The position numbers and the translations under genes are program-made. From the NCBI RefSeq assembly GCF_019097595.1, contig NC_080716.1:28638401-28702400 (forward strand): DNA of 64,000 bases, given 5' to 3'. Source of the DNA: Hemibagrus wyckioides (lineage: Eukaryota > Chordata > Actinopteri > Siluriformes > Bagridae). Position 1 is the stretch's first letter. Each line of letters starts with the position of its first letter. Shown one piece after another: positions 46,389 through 59,347 of the stretch. The notes below the pieces were generated by a model, which ran no database searches, had not been told where the DNA came from, and saw nothing but the letters and a program-made list of their open reading frames with translations.

Positions 46389-47137
46389 ATTTAGTTATAT
46401 TAGTGTCCTGTTCAGTCTGTATGTTAAATGTTAACTGTTTGGTTTGCTCTAAACGAGAAACAAATAGAAGACTAACAATCTTATAGATAAAATTTTATAT
46501 GAACAGAGCATCAGCTCAAGAAAGTGCCACATGGGCCAGCTATCAGAATACCTTACTAATTGCTAAATGTGGAAGAGCCTTCGCTTCGATTATCAAAGAA
46601 TGCCCTGTAGTGGCCACCAAAGCAATGTGCACTTCACAAATATGATCAGATCTGCTTGTCCAGGAATTCCACTACCCAACACAAATCAAGGCAAAAGCAA
46701 TTGTGTTTTCTGCATTTTCAATATCTTAGGACAAGAGCATTGATATGTCTGATTCCGCAGAGTATGGTATTTCGGCGGGGAGTGAATTAACATTAGAGCT
46801 GGCTGGTCTTGAAACTATTTCTGGTACTATAAAAGGAGACTTATTTGCTGTTTAGAGAGTGTTGATAAAGAATGAATTGAATTGGAAGAATATGGATAAC
46901 ATTACAACTGTATTCAAGGAGGAGATGTTGGATGAGATGGATGTGCAAATATGCTGATGTGTTGTACCACCAGTATGTTATATGGCTGAGGCGTGGAAAA
47001 GTTCTGAGGAGACTTTTTTGAGTTTTATGATGTGATCAGACCTTTTCAGGAAAGCAAGAATTGTAATAATAAAGTGCTCACAGAAATGAAATGGCTTTTT
47101 GGCCTGGCCTGGCACAGAGCTGTTTTGAGCTTATATT

Positions 47138-47194
<57 letters not shown>

Positions 47195-47480
47195 TTTAGC
47201 TCCAGGAAAAACACCAGATAATCACCCAACTTTTTGATCATGTCAGAGCCTGCAAACAAAAACTACTTCGGTTCAGAAAGGTAATTTTCACAATTCTAAT
47301 ATTCACAATATTTTTATGTGCTGTCAGTTTTGGAATGGATTTATTTCCCTCTTTTGACATTTATTTATTCTATTTTCCTTACTCAGATTTTACTTGTCTT
47401 CTTTTCTCTTTTTACACACCCAGTCTCACACTGCTCTTCTGTCATTCTTTCTCTCTCATCTCTACATCCTGGGAATTAAG
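46389..47480. other. Interval without a recognised gene
   Basis: AT-rich DNA with an (ATA)n microsatellite at 47,137-47,192. No supported coding region. Confidence 0.5.
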
Positions 47481-47539
47481 CCAGTTTTCCCTGCTTAGAG
47501 AGGCATAAATGATGAAAGAGAAGGTACTGAAGTAAGATA

Positions 47540-47800
47540 CTGTTCTCAGAAAACTTATCCAAGAGTTTGACAGTCATTTTAAGGTCTTTAGACACAATGC
47601 TAATGACTGTGAGTTGTTTGTTGAACTGTTCACTATAAGTGTGGACACAGTCAGTGCTGATTGTCTAACAGACTTCTACAATGTGTCCCAGCAAAAGTTT
47701 TTCATCAAGTCTACAGTCCCTATGGATTTATTTCCTACCTTTATTGACACATCCGACAATTTACTGGACATTTTGGTCATAGTTGCAGAAATTACCCAAA
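47540..47800 (+). pseudogene. Possible hAT-type transposase fragment
   Basis: Reads EFDSHFKVFRHNANDCELFV and VDTVSADC-LTDFYN, reminiscent of the late part of hAT transposase-derived proteins of fish and mammals (F-----NDYELF--PF---V). No catalytic residues seen. Tentative. Confidence 0.3.
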
Positions 47801-47839
47801 TACAGACTATTAAATCATCTACTGAATTCCCGACCAGAG

Positions 47840-48130
47840 AGGAAAACATTCTGGAACACTGTTACACTACAGTAAGCAGTTCCTGTGCCTGTCACGCCAT
47901 ATCAAGCTGTACTGGGACACTTGGACTACGTCATGGTCCATGTGATTCCTGCATACAGGCAAAAGCTAAAGCTCTCCAAATATGTTGTGAGGATTGAACC
48001 AGGTAGACTGTGAAGGATCTTCAGGCAAGCTCGGACTGTACTGACTGGGAATTATTTAGGACTGCTACAAGTAGTCTGGATGATTTGAGGATTTCTTCCT
48101 TGTTGGAGAATAAATTCATGTTGTAAACCT
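47840..48130 (+). mobile_element. LINE ORF2 linker fragment
   Basis: The frame past CYTTVSSS contains VMVHVIPAYRQKLKLSKY-like and FRQARTV/CTDWE-type text, equivalent to the stretch between endonuclease and reverse transcriptase of the LINE at 6.72-6.9 kb. Frames are broken. The 127-codon open frame 47,614-47,997 fuses this with the hAT-like piece by chance. Confidence 0.55.
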
Positions 48131-48349
48131 GTAGTAGGAAATACTACATACATTTGATTATATTTATCATTTTACTTGCTACATGAAGTTTTTGTAGTGC
48201 ATGGACAATTAACATAAAATAAACTCAGGACTGTTCTTCAGCATATTTGAACTACGACTGATTTCCTGTGTAATGTAAACCTCAAAGAATATTTTGATCC
48301 TGATCATGCCCATGGTGATAGGTAGGCAAAGACCAACAATGTGGTTGTG

Positions 48350-49660
48350 ATTTTTAAAAATAAAAATTGACAGTGAATCATTTGAGAGAAAAGAGCTGGC
48401 TGTTCATTTTAAAGATTTTTTTTTTATTTTATTACAATTTTAAAGTTATTGCTTATCAAAATCACAAGATCTATTGAATTGTTTATAGGTATTGCTAGCA
48501 AGCTGTCACTACCCATCAAATACCTTGGGTTCTCAGGCTTTTAAATACTTATACTGAAGAGTGCAGAAAACTGAAGAAGTCTCATAATCTTTCATGTGTT
48601 TTTATGCCTAGTAACAGCTTTCTCAATGATGATCATTGGCCAGGTTTTAACAGTCAGTTGTGTCTTCCTTCTTAGGTGACCACAAATGTCTTCCTGTTAA
48701 AAAAAGTCACAACACAGTTAAGCATCACTATTCTTCATCTTGCTCCTGAAGGGCATTTCTACTTTTTTAAAGCAGGTACAGTAAACTAACATACGTCTAT
48801 ATTTACGCTTGTGATTTTGTACTTATTGATGCAGTTTTCAAAAGAGAAATCAAAATTGGATTAATTTACAATTAGTCCTGATGTGAAAAAGAATAATTTT
48901 ATTACACTTATAATTATAATTTTCACATATACGTTCAACATAATGTGTGATACCTTAGTAGAGTGAAAAAATGAAAGATTTTATTGTGTAGTACTGTATA
49001 AAGATACTGTGTACATGTCTGTAAATATACATTGTTTTTATCTTTTTTTATATCAATTTTCAAGTGATTCAAATTTATTGTCTTACCACAGTTTAGTTTT
49101 GTGGTTTTCTCTTTCAAAAATGGTAGACAACAAATGTAGTGGTACGCCCTTCTTATAGATAGATTGAGCCTGACTTGGAAAATGAAAACAAATAAAGCAT
49201 GAGAGTAATTTGTGATGCAGATAAAAAAAAAACTCCCTTACCCCCTCTGCCACATCACTTTCTGTTTAAAATCGCTACCCACAGGAAATGCCAGAGCATG
49301 CACAGTTCATCCCATTCACCAGAAGGGGTACAAAACCAAAACATATAGCAAAACAAATAACAGACAAGTGAAAAAACATTGACAGTGTAATTCTTTCTTA
49401 ATGTCCCCTTAAACAAATTACATATTACTTTGATTTATGGAATCACCATTATTTTATATTAAAGTTATATCAAGGTCAACTTTATATTTATTGCTACAAT
49501 TCCAGAAAAAAGTATATTTAAGAAGACAAAATATCAAGCATGGACAACCTGGATATTCAAAGAAAAAGGAAAGAGAGAAACATTAAAATTAAACTTCCTT
49601 ATGTCAGTTGTTTCCAGATGTTTATTTTAATAAAATTCAAAATTTAATCAATACTGTAGG
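48350..49660. repeat. Duplicated 5' flank of GTPase 3
   Basis: Matches the flanks of copies 1, 2 and 4 in order: a GTGAATCATTTGAGA word, the exon-like block 48,676-48,775 with AG/GT borders (100 bp, frame broken), an ISRE-like TTTCTCTTTC at 49,106-49,115, and the CTACC-ACAGGAAATGCCAGAG block, where the usual ATGG reads ATCG. The TATA box is changed to GTACAAAA near 49,328. Confidence 0.75.
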
Positions 49661-49708
49661 TCATGCACTTGTGACAGAATCTTCTGAGACATCTGTGACG
49701 AGTATATT

Positions 49709-51585
49709 ATGGCTACGGGGTAAGTTAATTAATTTATTATTATTGTTGTTATTTTTACAATCAAATGATACAAAAACATTTTTTTCAGAAGAATGATTTA
49801 TCTTTAAAAAAGATCTTGTTAAACATGTTTTGAAATGACTGAGCACATTTTAAGCATACATTCTCATGACATTAAACCAGAATTCTATCTGTCATTGGAT
49901 TTAACAGATCTAAAGTGACAGCAAGGATACATGATTTACTCGTATGTGGTTTAATCCAGAAGAGTAAATTAATCAGTGAAGGTCCACCTGCACGATATCG
50001 TCTCCTCACAGCCAGACGTAATCTTGAAAAAGACGGGTCAGTGAGAAAATGGACCTTTGGACAGCGAAGCATCAATATGAAAAACAAAATCCTACTGATG
50101 GTAGGAGAAAGTGGAACAGGCAAAACTACTCTGATTAATGTCATGGTAAATTATATACTGGGGGTGAAGTTTACAGATGAAGTGTGGTTTGAGATTATAG
50201 AGGAGGGAGGAGATAGTCACATGTCAGATCAGTCAAAAAGTCAAACAACTAAAATCAATGTGTATGAGGTCTTTGCTGAAGACAACCCAATCTGTCTTAC
50301 CGTCATTGACACTCCAGGTTATGGAGATACCAGGGGAACAGAATATGACAAACAGATCGCTGAGAATCTGTACAAACTGTTTCACTATGCGACTGGAGTG
50401 AAAGAAATTGATGCAGTGTGTCTGGTAGTGAAGGCATCTGAGAATCGGCTCACTGACAGACAGCAATACATCTTTGATGCAGTTTTGTCCTTATTTGGTA
50501 GCGACATAGAGAACAACATTGTCATATTTATCACTCACTCAGATGGAATGCCTCCAACAAATGCTCTTAATGCCATCAAGAATGCAGCAATTCCATGCAG
50601 GAAAGATGAAGATAATGAACCTGAACATTTCTTATTTAACAATCGTCAAACTGAAAAGAGGAGCCAAAAGTATAACAGAGCTCTCCAGACAGCTTGGAAA
50701 CTAACAGAGAACAATTTAAATGATTTCTTTGCTTCACTGAAAGAACAGAACAGAAAAAGCTTAGAGCAGACTGAAAATGTTCTGACTGAGTCCAAACGAC
50801 TTGAAGCCTGTATTTCTAATCTACAAGACCGCATTGAGTTTATAGAGTACAAAGGTAAAGAACTGAATCAGATTCAAAAAGCCCTTGGGGAAAACCGAGA
50901 AAAGATTAAGAGAAATGAAAACTTTACTTTTCCAGTCACCAAGTATTACAAAGAAAAAGTACACATTGTAAATGCTTCATGGAGGGACAAAAAGGTTACC
51001 AGTTGCTCTGTCTGTAAGGAGAACTGTCATGAGTATAACTGCTGGTTGGCTCCTAATGCTCTGTGGTGTGAAGTCATAAAAAATGACCACTGCACTGTAT
51101 GTACAGGTAAATGTCACTACATGAAACATGTCAGAGAGAAGAAGAAATATGTTACATGCAGCAGAGAGGTCATAGTGACATTTGATGAGCTTAAAAAACA
51201 GTATGAAAGCAGCATAAATCCAGCATCAGATATCAAGTTTGACTCAAAGTCCTTTGAAAATGTTGAAAAGGAGTTTGAAAGCAACAAGAAACAGGAAGAA
51301 GAGAAGACAAGAATAGAGAGAAGACTGAGTGAACAACTGATCACAACTAAAAAAGAAAAAGCTGAGCTGGTGGAAGAAGCCTACAACACCATCATGAAAC
51401 TGTCTGAGATTGCTTTAAAGCCAGATTCTGCTTTCATTGTTCAGTCTCTTGACTTTTTGATCCCTCGAGCTGAGGAAACTGGAAGAAAAGTTCTTGCTCA
51501 GAAACTAAGAGAGCTGAGGAGAATTCAGCCTGAATCACAGGAAAGAGTTAATGCTGTAATCACATATACAAAAAAGACATTTTAA
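49709..51585 (+). CDS. Large AIG1/GIMAP-like GTPase with Cys/His-rich domain, copy 3
   Basis: Coding micro-exon 49,709-49,719 (ATGGCTACGGG), intron 49,720-49,907 (shortest of the four), large exon 49,908-51,585, giving 562 aa. Exon 1 begins after the AG at 49,659. The first residues after the junction (SKVTARIHDLLVCGL) differ from the others because of a small insertion. P-loop GESGTGKT, DTPGYGDTRG, THSDG and all residues of the Cys/His cluster are intact. The lead KWTFGQRSIN is kept. The C-terminal half follows copy 2. The switch region (HYATGV) and FEIIEEGGD follow copy 1. Function unknown beyond the family. Confidence 0.92.
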
Positions 51586-53060
51586 ATAAACTGGAACAGT
51601 TTGTTCCTGGTAAATAAATGAATTCAGTATATTATACATGTAACATGATGTAATACAGATGGAATTTTAAACACGTCTGCATCAAGTGTGCAAGTTTTGT
51701 TCAGTTAATTCAATTCATTGTGTTTATTCAGCAAAGCTGTTAATCAGATTTAATATTTTACTTTGTTTTGCTAATAATTTTACTTTTTTTATGAGCCATT
51801 ATGATTGAGTTTGAAGTATAGCAGTGTAACTTTTATCTTACATATACTGTTCATGGATATATGTTAATCCTTTTCTTTGAAAATGAATATAATTTAGCGT
51901 TATCTGTGACTTTCTCATTAAATATCTGGTAACTATACTGTGCCTAAGTTTCTTCTTTCTGACACAAACCTACATCTATCAAATAACATTCAATCTTTAG
52001 TAATTCATTATCCATATAATTAATAATGTCCCTACTAGATAAAATATTGTTATAAATAAATGACATATTTACAACAACTGAAAATTAAACAAATATGCTA
52101 AATGTGCCTGAATTTTAATTATTTTATATTAGGTTATTAGGTATTTTATTCCTAATAACATATTTGCTTTCTGTTTCACAAATTAAAAATAATGATTGAA
52201 TAGATGACATTGTTCTTCATGATAATCAAGTAATGTAAGTATAATTAGGTAATATAATGTACCGGTAACCAGTAATGTAGTGGTAATTAGTAATCAACAT
52301 TTACACTCACATTTAAGACTTAATTTTACACATACACTGTGGGGTGTTTTAAAGAGCCATTTACTTGCCTTGGATCACAGAGTGGAGGTGAGCTAGTGTA
52401 GGGGTGCCGCGATGGAACTATAACCACAGATTAACTTCCAGTAAAAGTTGGAGCTGCTTACGATTCACACGTGTGGCCAGTTCGTCACTGCTTTTATCTA
52501 GTCGCGGTCCATCTGTATGCTCCCGGTCAAGAATATGAATCCCAAAAAGGTGGTTCTGGAAACACAGAACTCACAATTTTCAGCTTTCAAGTATAGACTG
52601 TTCTGGAGCAAAGTTGTGAAGAGAATTAATGTAGTTAAAAGAAATAATGTAGTCAAAACTAGCTACAGATACAGTAGATAACAGTAACAGTTTTTATAAA
52701 CAGTGTGTGTAATTTTTTATGGAGATGTGAAGGGGCATTGGTCTATAAAATGACTGACAATAGTGCAATCCAAACACAAACAAACAAAATATACATACTC
52801 TGGGGAAAAAAGCATTAACTGTTGGTTTTATGATTTCTACATATTGTTCTACATTATTTGTACTAGTAAGAAGTGAAAAATATTGACTATTGCACATTTA
52901 AAGGGGTTCCTGATAGCAAAACATTTGACATCTTCTGGTCCACCAGTGTGAAAGCACATTTACAGTAGAGGGCAGTGATCACGATGCTTTCTAACAGCAC
53001 AAGGAACAGCAAATTATCAAAGAAAGTGTTAACATGGAGAAAAAAACACTAGATTGTTGG
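51586..53060. other. 3' flank of GTPase 3, then nothing recognised
   Basis: 51,586-51,960 matches the 3' flank of copy 2 with an AATAAA at about 51,613. Beyond that the DNA is AT-rich and holds no coding or repeat signal I can support. Confidence 0.5.
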
Positions 53061-53089
53061 ACCAAAGAAGCTGGATCATAGTTGTGACA

Positions 53090-53265
53090 CAGTTGAGACT
53101 CACACTTCACACACACTCCTCACCCTTCTGCCATCCGGAAAGAGGTACCAAAGCATTCAGGCCCTCAAAACCAGACTGTGTAACTATTTATTTATTTCCT
53201 CAGAAATCTCAACATCCAGAACTGAACTGTATCAACTATCAAACACACAGACGTACACACAATAC
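53090..53265 (+). mobile_element. LINE 3' fragment
   Basis: CACTTCACACACACTCCTCA, CTTCTGCCATCCGGAAAGAG and ACCAGACTGTGTAAC match 7955-8040, the C-terminal end of ORF2 in the 5.68-8.67 kb LINE. Confidence 0.8.
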
Positions 53266-53334
53266 TCAACTGTGTGAACTGACCTGTTATGAACCCGAGA
53301 CTCAAAACATACCTTTATAACTCCACCCACATTA

Positions 53335-54085
53335 TAACTGTTTACAATGCTTGATTGAGATCTGGGGAATTTGGAGGCCAAGTCAACACCTCAAACTGGT
53401 TGTTTTGCACATCAAACCATTCCTGAACCATTTTTGTTTTGTGGCATGGTGCATTATCCTGCTGAAAGAGGCCACAGCCATCAGGTAATATTGTTTCCAT
53501 GAAGGGTGTACAGTACATGGTCTACAACATTGCTTAGGTACATGGTACCTGTCTAAATACCATCCACATGGATAGCAGGACCCAAGGTTTCCCAACATTG
53601 CCCAAAGGATGATACTGCCTCCACCGGCTTGCCTTCTTCTTTGTTGCTGTTTTCAGTGGTGCACAGGGGTCAACATGGGCACCCTGACTAATCTGCGGCT
53701 ATGCAGCCCCATATGAAACAAACTGTGATGCATTGTGTAATCCGACACCTTTCTATTAGAATAAGCATTACAACAGTAGCTTATCTGTTGGATCAAACTA
53801 CACAGGCCAGCCTTCACTCCCCACGTGCATCAATGAACCTTGGCCACCCATGACCCTGTTACCAGTTCACCACTGCTCATTCCTTGGACCACTTTTGATA
53901 GACACTGATGACTGTAGACTGGGAACACCCCCACAAGAGCTGCTCAAATCCTTATGCTTTTTCCATTTTCCCAAGACAAAAGGGTGTTAAATAACAGAAA
54001 ATGCTTGACTACATGATGATGAATCCACTTAGAAGCTTGGCCAGTCAGGGAAGACCACCTCTACACTCCTTAGGGAAAAAAATGA
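53335..54085 (-). mobile_element. Decayed DNA-transposon-like repeat, minus strand
   Basis: Read on the minus strand the left part has QDNAPCHK-like and KWFRNGL-type text around 53,395-53,470 and WPPNSPDLN-like text near 53,360, like a Tc1-type DDE domain with frame breaks. The right part (53,640-54,080) is the same dispersed repeat as 2,807-3,017. No intact ends. Confidence 0.45.
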
Positions 54086-54915
54086 AGGTGAATAGGTAGT
54101 AATTGAACAGAAATCTTAAACTTATGTGGGCCCAGAGTAACAGGTATCAAGTATCAAGCTGTGTGTTTGCAGTCACAGAAGGTTTGCTGCGTGTATGATT
54201 ATTTCTTCTAGATAGTGCTTGTGCACTTACTCATTTATTTCATTAACTTTTGATTATTGTTTTTGTTGTTTGTTTTGACTATATTTATTGTGATTTCAAC
54301 ACTCAACTGTCATTTATTCAAGTAAGATTTACTCTTTCTAAGAATTTTGGGTTATATTTTATTTTATTGCCATTGTGCATTTTGTACATGCCAGTTCCTG
54401 TTTTATTGCCTGCATCAAGAGATAGAAGGTTATCATTGCAAGGTTTAAGTTGTTTTCTCTACAATTATAAGCCATCCAATTATGAAACTTAGACACTAAG
54501 TTACTAAGATACTAAGCTCTTTTTAGCTCACATGCAGGCAAAAGTGTTTAAGTAAAATTTTAAAGTCATGTGTTTGTTTCTACGTATCTGAATGTGTGGG
54601 TAATGTTTTTTGCATTTGACCTTTTATTCAGTTCTGCTGTGTTGGTCTTGGTAAACGCATTAAAAATCTGTTATTCTGTGAAAACCACCTGTTTAGGTTT
54701 GAGTGCAGTAAAAGAAAACAAATGTCTTCCATTACCAAAGAAAAAGATATCAACAATTTTGGGGTCTACGCAAACTAATCGGGGTATGTTCATTTGACCA
54801 AAGAGTCCAGAAAATTAGCAGCCGAGTCTACACTATCAAACAGAGTCTGGTTGGATAGGCAAAACCTCGGTTCATGTCATATCAGGTCTTTTATCTCAAC
54901 ATTGATTGGTGGTTG
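54086..54915. other. Interval without a recognised feature
   Basis: AT-rich, with short open frames of no recognisable content. Confidence 0.45.
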
Positions 54916-54916
54916 T

Positions 54917-54923
54917 AAAAAAA

Positions 54924-54981
<58 letters not shown>
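54917..54981. repeat. Poly(A) then (CA)n tract
   Basis: 24 A residues run directly into about 20 CA units. Confidence 0.96.
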
Positions 54982-54983
<2 letters not shown>

Positions 54984-55352
54984 CCAAAACCCTGACATCT
55001 AGTGGGACATTACCCAGCCCCTTTCCTGTTGATATATATTTATTATTACACTTTTTATTTAGCCCAACCCAAGCCCTCATAGCTTAGTGACTTGATTGGT
55101 TATAGGGCAGGTATGCAGATAGACCCTATCCACACACCCCCACTGTACTATACATCCCCCACACCCTTCAAAAAATGAGAACAGAATTGATTCAGAAATT
55201 TTTTATTAAAATGAAACCAAACACTAATAAATATAAAAAGCAAAGTAAGAATAAGGAAAAAACAGAAAATATGAAAAAAATGAACAAATGTGCAATTATA
55301 AAGGTGCAATTAAATTAAAAGCAATACTAAAACAAACACATGCACCAGTATG

Positions 55353-56516
55353 TTAGAGTTCCAAAAATGAATGTCCTTCTGGCTCGGTTCCATTAGCTCT
55401 TACACGCTGACGGTGTGTAAGAGCGCAGCACATATCCGCCTCCAGTCTGCGGTGAAGCTGCTGGCAAAGCTCCGGTGGAGACCTCACAACCCACACCGGT
55501 CTTCCATCAACAATGGCATCCCCCTCATCGGACATCAGTTCCAGCATTGCAGTCTGCCACAGCTCTCTCTCTGCATCTGTTTGAACGACCCTATACCTGG
55601 ACTCCAGCAACTGCAAAACACACCATACGTTAACCACTAAAAACACCCAGAGATGTACCGAACTTAATACATAGATGAATTTCTACACTTACTCGTCTTT
55701 TAGCCCCTGCCTTAATGGAGTCTCTTAGCTGGGACTTTCCTGGCGGAGACAAAGAGTATTTCCTCTGCAATGTCTCATAGTAAGTCCTGCAACATGCTGA
55801 ATAAAAAAATAATAATTCAGAAAAGTGACAGAATCAACTAAAATTATTAGATGGACAAAAACAAAGGGACATGAAAATAATTACAATAACAATTTCTGAT
55901 TCCCCTTTATACACTCGTGGTCTGTATCTGTAAAAGTCGTCTTTAATTCCTCCAGCAGATTTTTCATCACTGCCTGATTATGAGGTGAACTTATTCTGTG
56001 TGGAAAGAGAATAGTATCATTAATTACATTTAAAATGATTATGTAAAACCCCATACATAGCATGTAAAAAACAGCATTCTTACCCGGTTTGTGGATCGTA
56101 TTTATGTGGGTTGTTTTCCGAATTATGGAGGCACCTTACAGCTTCCTGTAACGTTGAATTAAGAACTCTTTAATGCACACACACATACAACAAAGACAAC
56201 ATGTTGTCTTTAAAACATGTTGTTTTAAACAACATCGTATAATTCAGACAAACTGTTAAATAATCTGCACAACAACGCAAGGAACAAAAAGTAGTTGTGT
56301 AGACAATCGCTAACTTAGGCTTACTTGGCGAGGTACAATTTACTGCTGTATTGTCCGCCAGCATACCGCAGTGCCCACGTTATGCGCCTTCTTAACTCCT
56401 TTTATGCCCATGGCTCGATTCTTCCTGCGGTCTTTGCTCGTCGAACTCGCGTTGAAGCGCTGAAGACGCTGGATAGCCTCTTCGAGAAGAGCAGTGTGTG
56501 CAGCTTGCTTCTCCAT
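55353..56516 (-). CDS. Unrecognised five-exon gene, minus strand
   Basis: Proposed exons (plus coordinates): 56,516-56,367 (MEKQAAHTALLEEAIQRLQR..., donor GTATGC), 56,145-56,084 (EAVRCLHNSENNPHKYDPQT, donor GTAAGA), about 55,995-55,917 (SSPHNQAVMKNLLEELKTTF, donor unclear), 55,796-55,693 (TYYETLQRKYSLSPPGKSQL, donor GTAAGT) and 55,610-55,353 (LLESRYRVVQTDAERELWQT, then MLELMSDEGDAIVDGRPVW, stop). Each exon but the third has clear GT and AG borders. The product would be basic, helical and soluble at about 200 aa. The MSDEGD...DG..VWVVR.PP style recalls an expanded family of fish proteins, possibly transposon-derived, that I cannot name. The exon 1 start is uncertain, as a TGA lies just upstream in frame. 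Confidence 0.55.
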
Positions 56517-56599
56517 CAAACCCTCAAGCTGACGAGCAAAGCGCTCTGCTTCATCAAGTCATTCATACTCAGTGCGCTTGATGCTGTTTGCTGACCCTT

Positions 56600-56800
56600 A
56601 GTCACGTGAGTAGAAAAGCTTAGGTTTCTCTTGCACGCCACCACAAACAGTATCTCGTACTTCCACAAAGACTAACTTCCGTAAACAATGCTGACAATTT
56701 AAGTTGGTTTTTTTTCGCGCGGTTGAAAGGACACAGTAATGTCATTGGTTGCACCCGCTTAAGTCACCGACATAATACGCGGAACTATTTTGATTGGAAA
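56600..56800. promoter_or_regulatory. Candidate bidirectional promoter
   Basis: GC-richer than its surroundings, with CCAAT-type boxes in both directions (CATTGG near 56,743, GATTGG near 56,793) and CpG-bearing words (TTCGCGCGG, ATAATACGCGG). It lies between the minus-strand five-exon gene and the plus-strand candidate exon at 56.8-57.2 kb. Confidence 0.35.
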
Positions 56801-56879
56801 CTTTACAAAAACAACCTTCCCCATTCGATGGTTTCCACGACACCCCGCCCACCCCTGTCAATGAATTATTTGTATTTAT

Positions 56880-57180
56880 TCTGGGGGAAAATATAATACT
56901 GGAGATGTTGCCTGTCATCGTGGAAGGGCGTTTGAGGTCGCCTGTGGATCTGTTGAGAAGAAAGAGAGCCCGGCGGTTTTGTGATCAACAAACAATATTG
57001 TTTCACATGCCAATTTTTATCGTCACAAAAAAAATGTTTTTTCGTAATGGAGTTTGGATCAAAGATGCTGCAACCCAAGACAACTCAAGAGTGGAAAAAA
57101 CATTGAGTTAGAAGATTGTGCACGTGATGAAAGCCTTGATCCATCAGAAGTGGAAAACACAGCCTGGGATGTCCGCTTAG
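56880..57180 (+). other. Possible first exon(s) of a divergent gene
   Basis: A stretch ending CTTAG then GTAAGT at 57,180 is open (DCARDESLDPSEVENTAWDV). An open segment upstream (LPVIVEGRLRSPVDLLRRKR) also looks coding. They need a frame change or a small intron to join. No downstream exon was identified before the Tc1-like element at 57,448. Unrecognised. Confidence 0.3.
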
Positions 57181-57447
57181 GTAAGTTATTGAATTTATTT
57201 TATAAAATAAAAATCTATGTCAGCAAGCAAAATGATTTATAAATGTTTGACTTAATTCGCACGGAATATTCAGATATATAGTCTGTTTGTTTCTGTAGGC
57301 CTAAGGATGCTTGAGTCACAGCTTACCCAAAAAGAACTTCATTTATTCATTTATGTGCTCTTTTTGTTAGGAACAGTGTATGTTCAGAATATAGTTAACT
57401 TGTTTTTATAGTATACAAAATTAACCATTTGTTGAAACTTGTATATA

Positions 57448-58684
57448 CACTATATTGCCAAAAGTATTCGCTCACCTGCCTTGACTCGCATATGAACTTA
57501 AGTGACATCCCATTCCTAATCCATAGGGTTCAATATGACGTCGGTCCACCCTTTGCAGCTATAACAGCTTCAACTCTTCTGGGAAGGCTGTCCACAAGGT
57601 TTAGGAGTGTGTTTATGGGAATTTTTGACCATTCTTCCAGAAACTCATTTGTGAGGTCACACACTGATGTTGGACGAGAAGGCCTGGCTCTCAGTCTCCG
57701 CTCTAATTCATCCCAAAGGTGTTCTATCGGGTTGAGGTCAGGGCCAGTCAAGTTCATCCACACCAGACTCTGTCATCCATGTCTTTATGGACCTTGCTTT
57801 GGTCACTGGTGCACAGTCATGTTGGAAGAGGAAGGGGCCAGCTCCAAACTGTTCCCACAAAGTTGGGAGCATGGAATTGTCCAAAATGTCTTGGTATGCT
57901 GAAGCATTCAGAGTTCCTTTCACTGGAACTAAGGGGCCAAGCCCAGCTCCTGAAAAACAACCCCACACCATAATCCCCCCTCCACCAAACTTTACACTTG
58001 GCACAATGCAGTCAGACAAGTACCGTTCTCCTGGCAACTGCCAAACCCAGACTCGTCCATCAGATTGCCAGATGGAGAAGCGCGATTCGTCACTCCAGAG
58101 AACGCGTCTCCACTGCTCTAGAGTCCAGTGGCGGCGTGCTTTACACCACTGCATCCGACGCTTTGCATTGCACTTGGTGATGTATGGCTTGGATGCAGCT
58201 GCTCGGCCATGGAAACCCATTCCATGAAGCTCTCTGCGCACTGTTCTTGAGCTAATCTGAAGGCCACATGAAGTTTGGAGGTCTGTAGCGATTGACTCTG
58301 CAGAAAGTTGGCGACCTCTTCGCACTATGCGCCTCATTATCCACTGACCCCGCTCCGTCAGTTTACGTGGCCTACCACTTCGTGGCTGAGTTGCTGTCGT
58401 TCCCAAACACTTCCACGTTCTTATAATACAGCTGACAGTTGACTGTGGAATATTTAGGAGCCAGGAAATTTCACGACTGGATTTGTTGCACAGGTGGCAT
58501 CCTATCACAGTTCCACGCTGGAATTCACTGAGCTCCTGAGAGCGACCCATTCTTTCACAAATGTTTGTAAAAACAGTCTGCATGCCTAGGTGCTTGATTT
58601 TATACACCTGTGGCCATGGAAGTGATTGGAACACCTGATTCTGATTATTTGGATGGGTGAGCGAATACTTTTGGCAATGTAGTG
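57448..58684 (-). mobile_element. Tc1-like element with both inverted repeats and TA flanks
   Basis: Ends CACTATATTGCCAAAAGTAT and its mirror at 58,665-58,684, each beside TA. One of the best kept transposons in the window. Confidence 0.95.
57530..58550 (-). pseudogene. Tc1-like transposase with a single frameshift
   Basis: Starts [19 protein letters not shown] at 58,550. Two DNA-binding helix-turn-helix units ([20 protein letters not shown] and [15 protein letters not shown]) with a GRPRK hook between them. DDE domain with [10 protein letters not shown] (first Asp), [11 protein letters not shown] (second Asp; the family usually has NAPVHKA) and, after a frameshift at about 57,740-57,760, DLNPIEHLWDELERRL (Glu). 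Ends GGPTSY. About 340 aa, normal family length. Confidence 0.93.
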
Positions 58685-58689
58685 TATTA

Positions 58690-59220
58690 TATAACTTCGC
58701 ATATATGTGATATAAATATATAACTGTTATGATCTTGAACATTTGACAATGTACAATTAAACTATATAAAATCTAGCACAATAATGTTAAAAAGAGAAGA
58801 ATCTTGTTAGGCTTAGGTAATAAACTGTTTCTATCTTGATTTGCTAATGTGGCCATTAGATGGCTGTTGCAGCACAGTGAAATTCTTTCTTCGCATATCC
58901 CATCCTTGGAGGTTGGGGTCAGAGCACAGGGTCAGCCATGATACATGCACAAACACAAACAAGTTTAGCGGGGATTTCCCATACCCATGTTTGTCCGGAT
59001 ACAGCTGATTTCATGCAGTGTGGAGGAATTTGTTGTTGTATATATAATATCTGATGCAGTGATGTAACAATGTTTCAGCAGTATACTGTTCTGTAGAAAT
59101 CTCGTATTTGGTTTGTTTTCACCCTGTAAATAGAACATATTCGATTCAAGATATTTTCACTTTCACTTCTCCTGGGTAATTAATATAGAATAAATTCAAA
59201 AGTGTTCATCATATTTAAAC
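58690..59220. other. Interval without a recognised feature
   Basis: No coding or repeat signal beyond AT-rich text. The first part of the GTPase 4 unit begins near 59,220. Confidence 0.45.
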
Positions 59221-59347
59221 TATGACTATGCAGAGAACTGAAAGTCAATGAAAGGGAAAGAATTGTGTAACTTTTCCTGTGTTTTTATGCCTAGTTACAG
59301 CTTACTCAGTGATGTTCATTGGCTGGATTTTAACACTCCCTCATCAG

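Noticed and set aside
47614..47997. A 127-codon frame as a novel Cys-rich protein
   Set aside because: It fuses a hAT-like piece and a LINE piece in a chance frame; each part matches a transposon better in another frame.
54917..54981. Poly(A) tract as a processed-pseudogene tail
   Set aside because: No coding sequence precedes it and it runs straight into a CA microsatellite.
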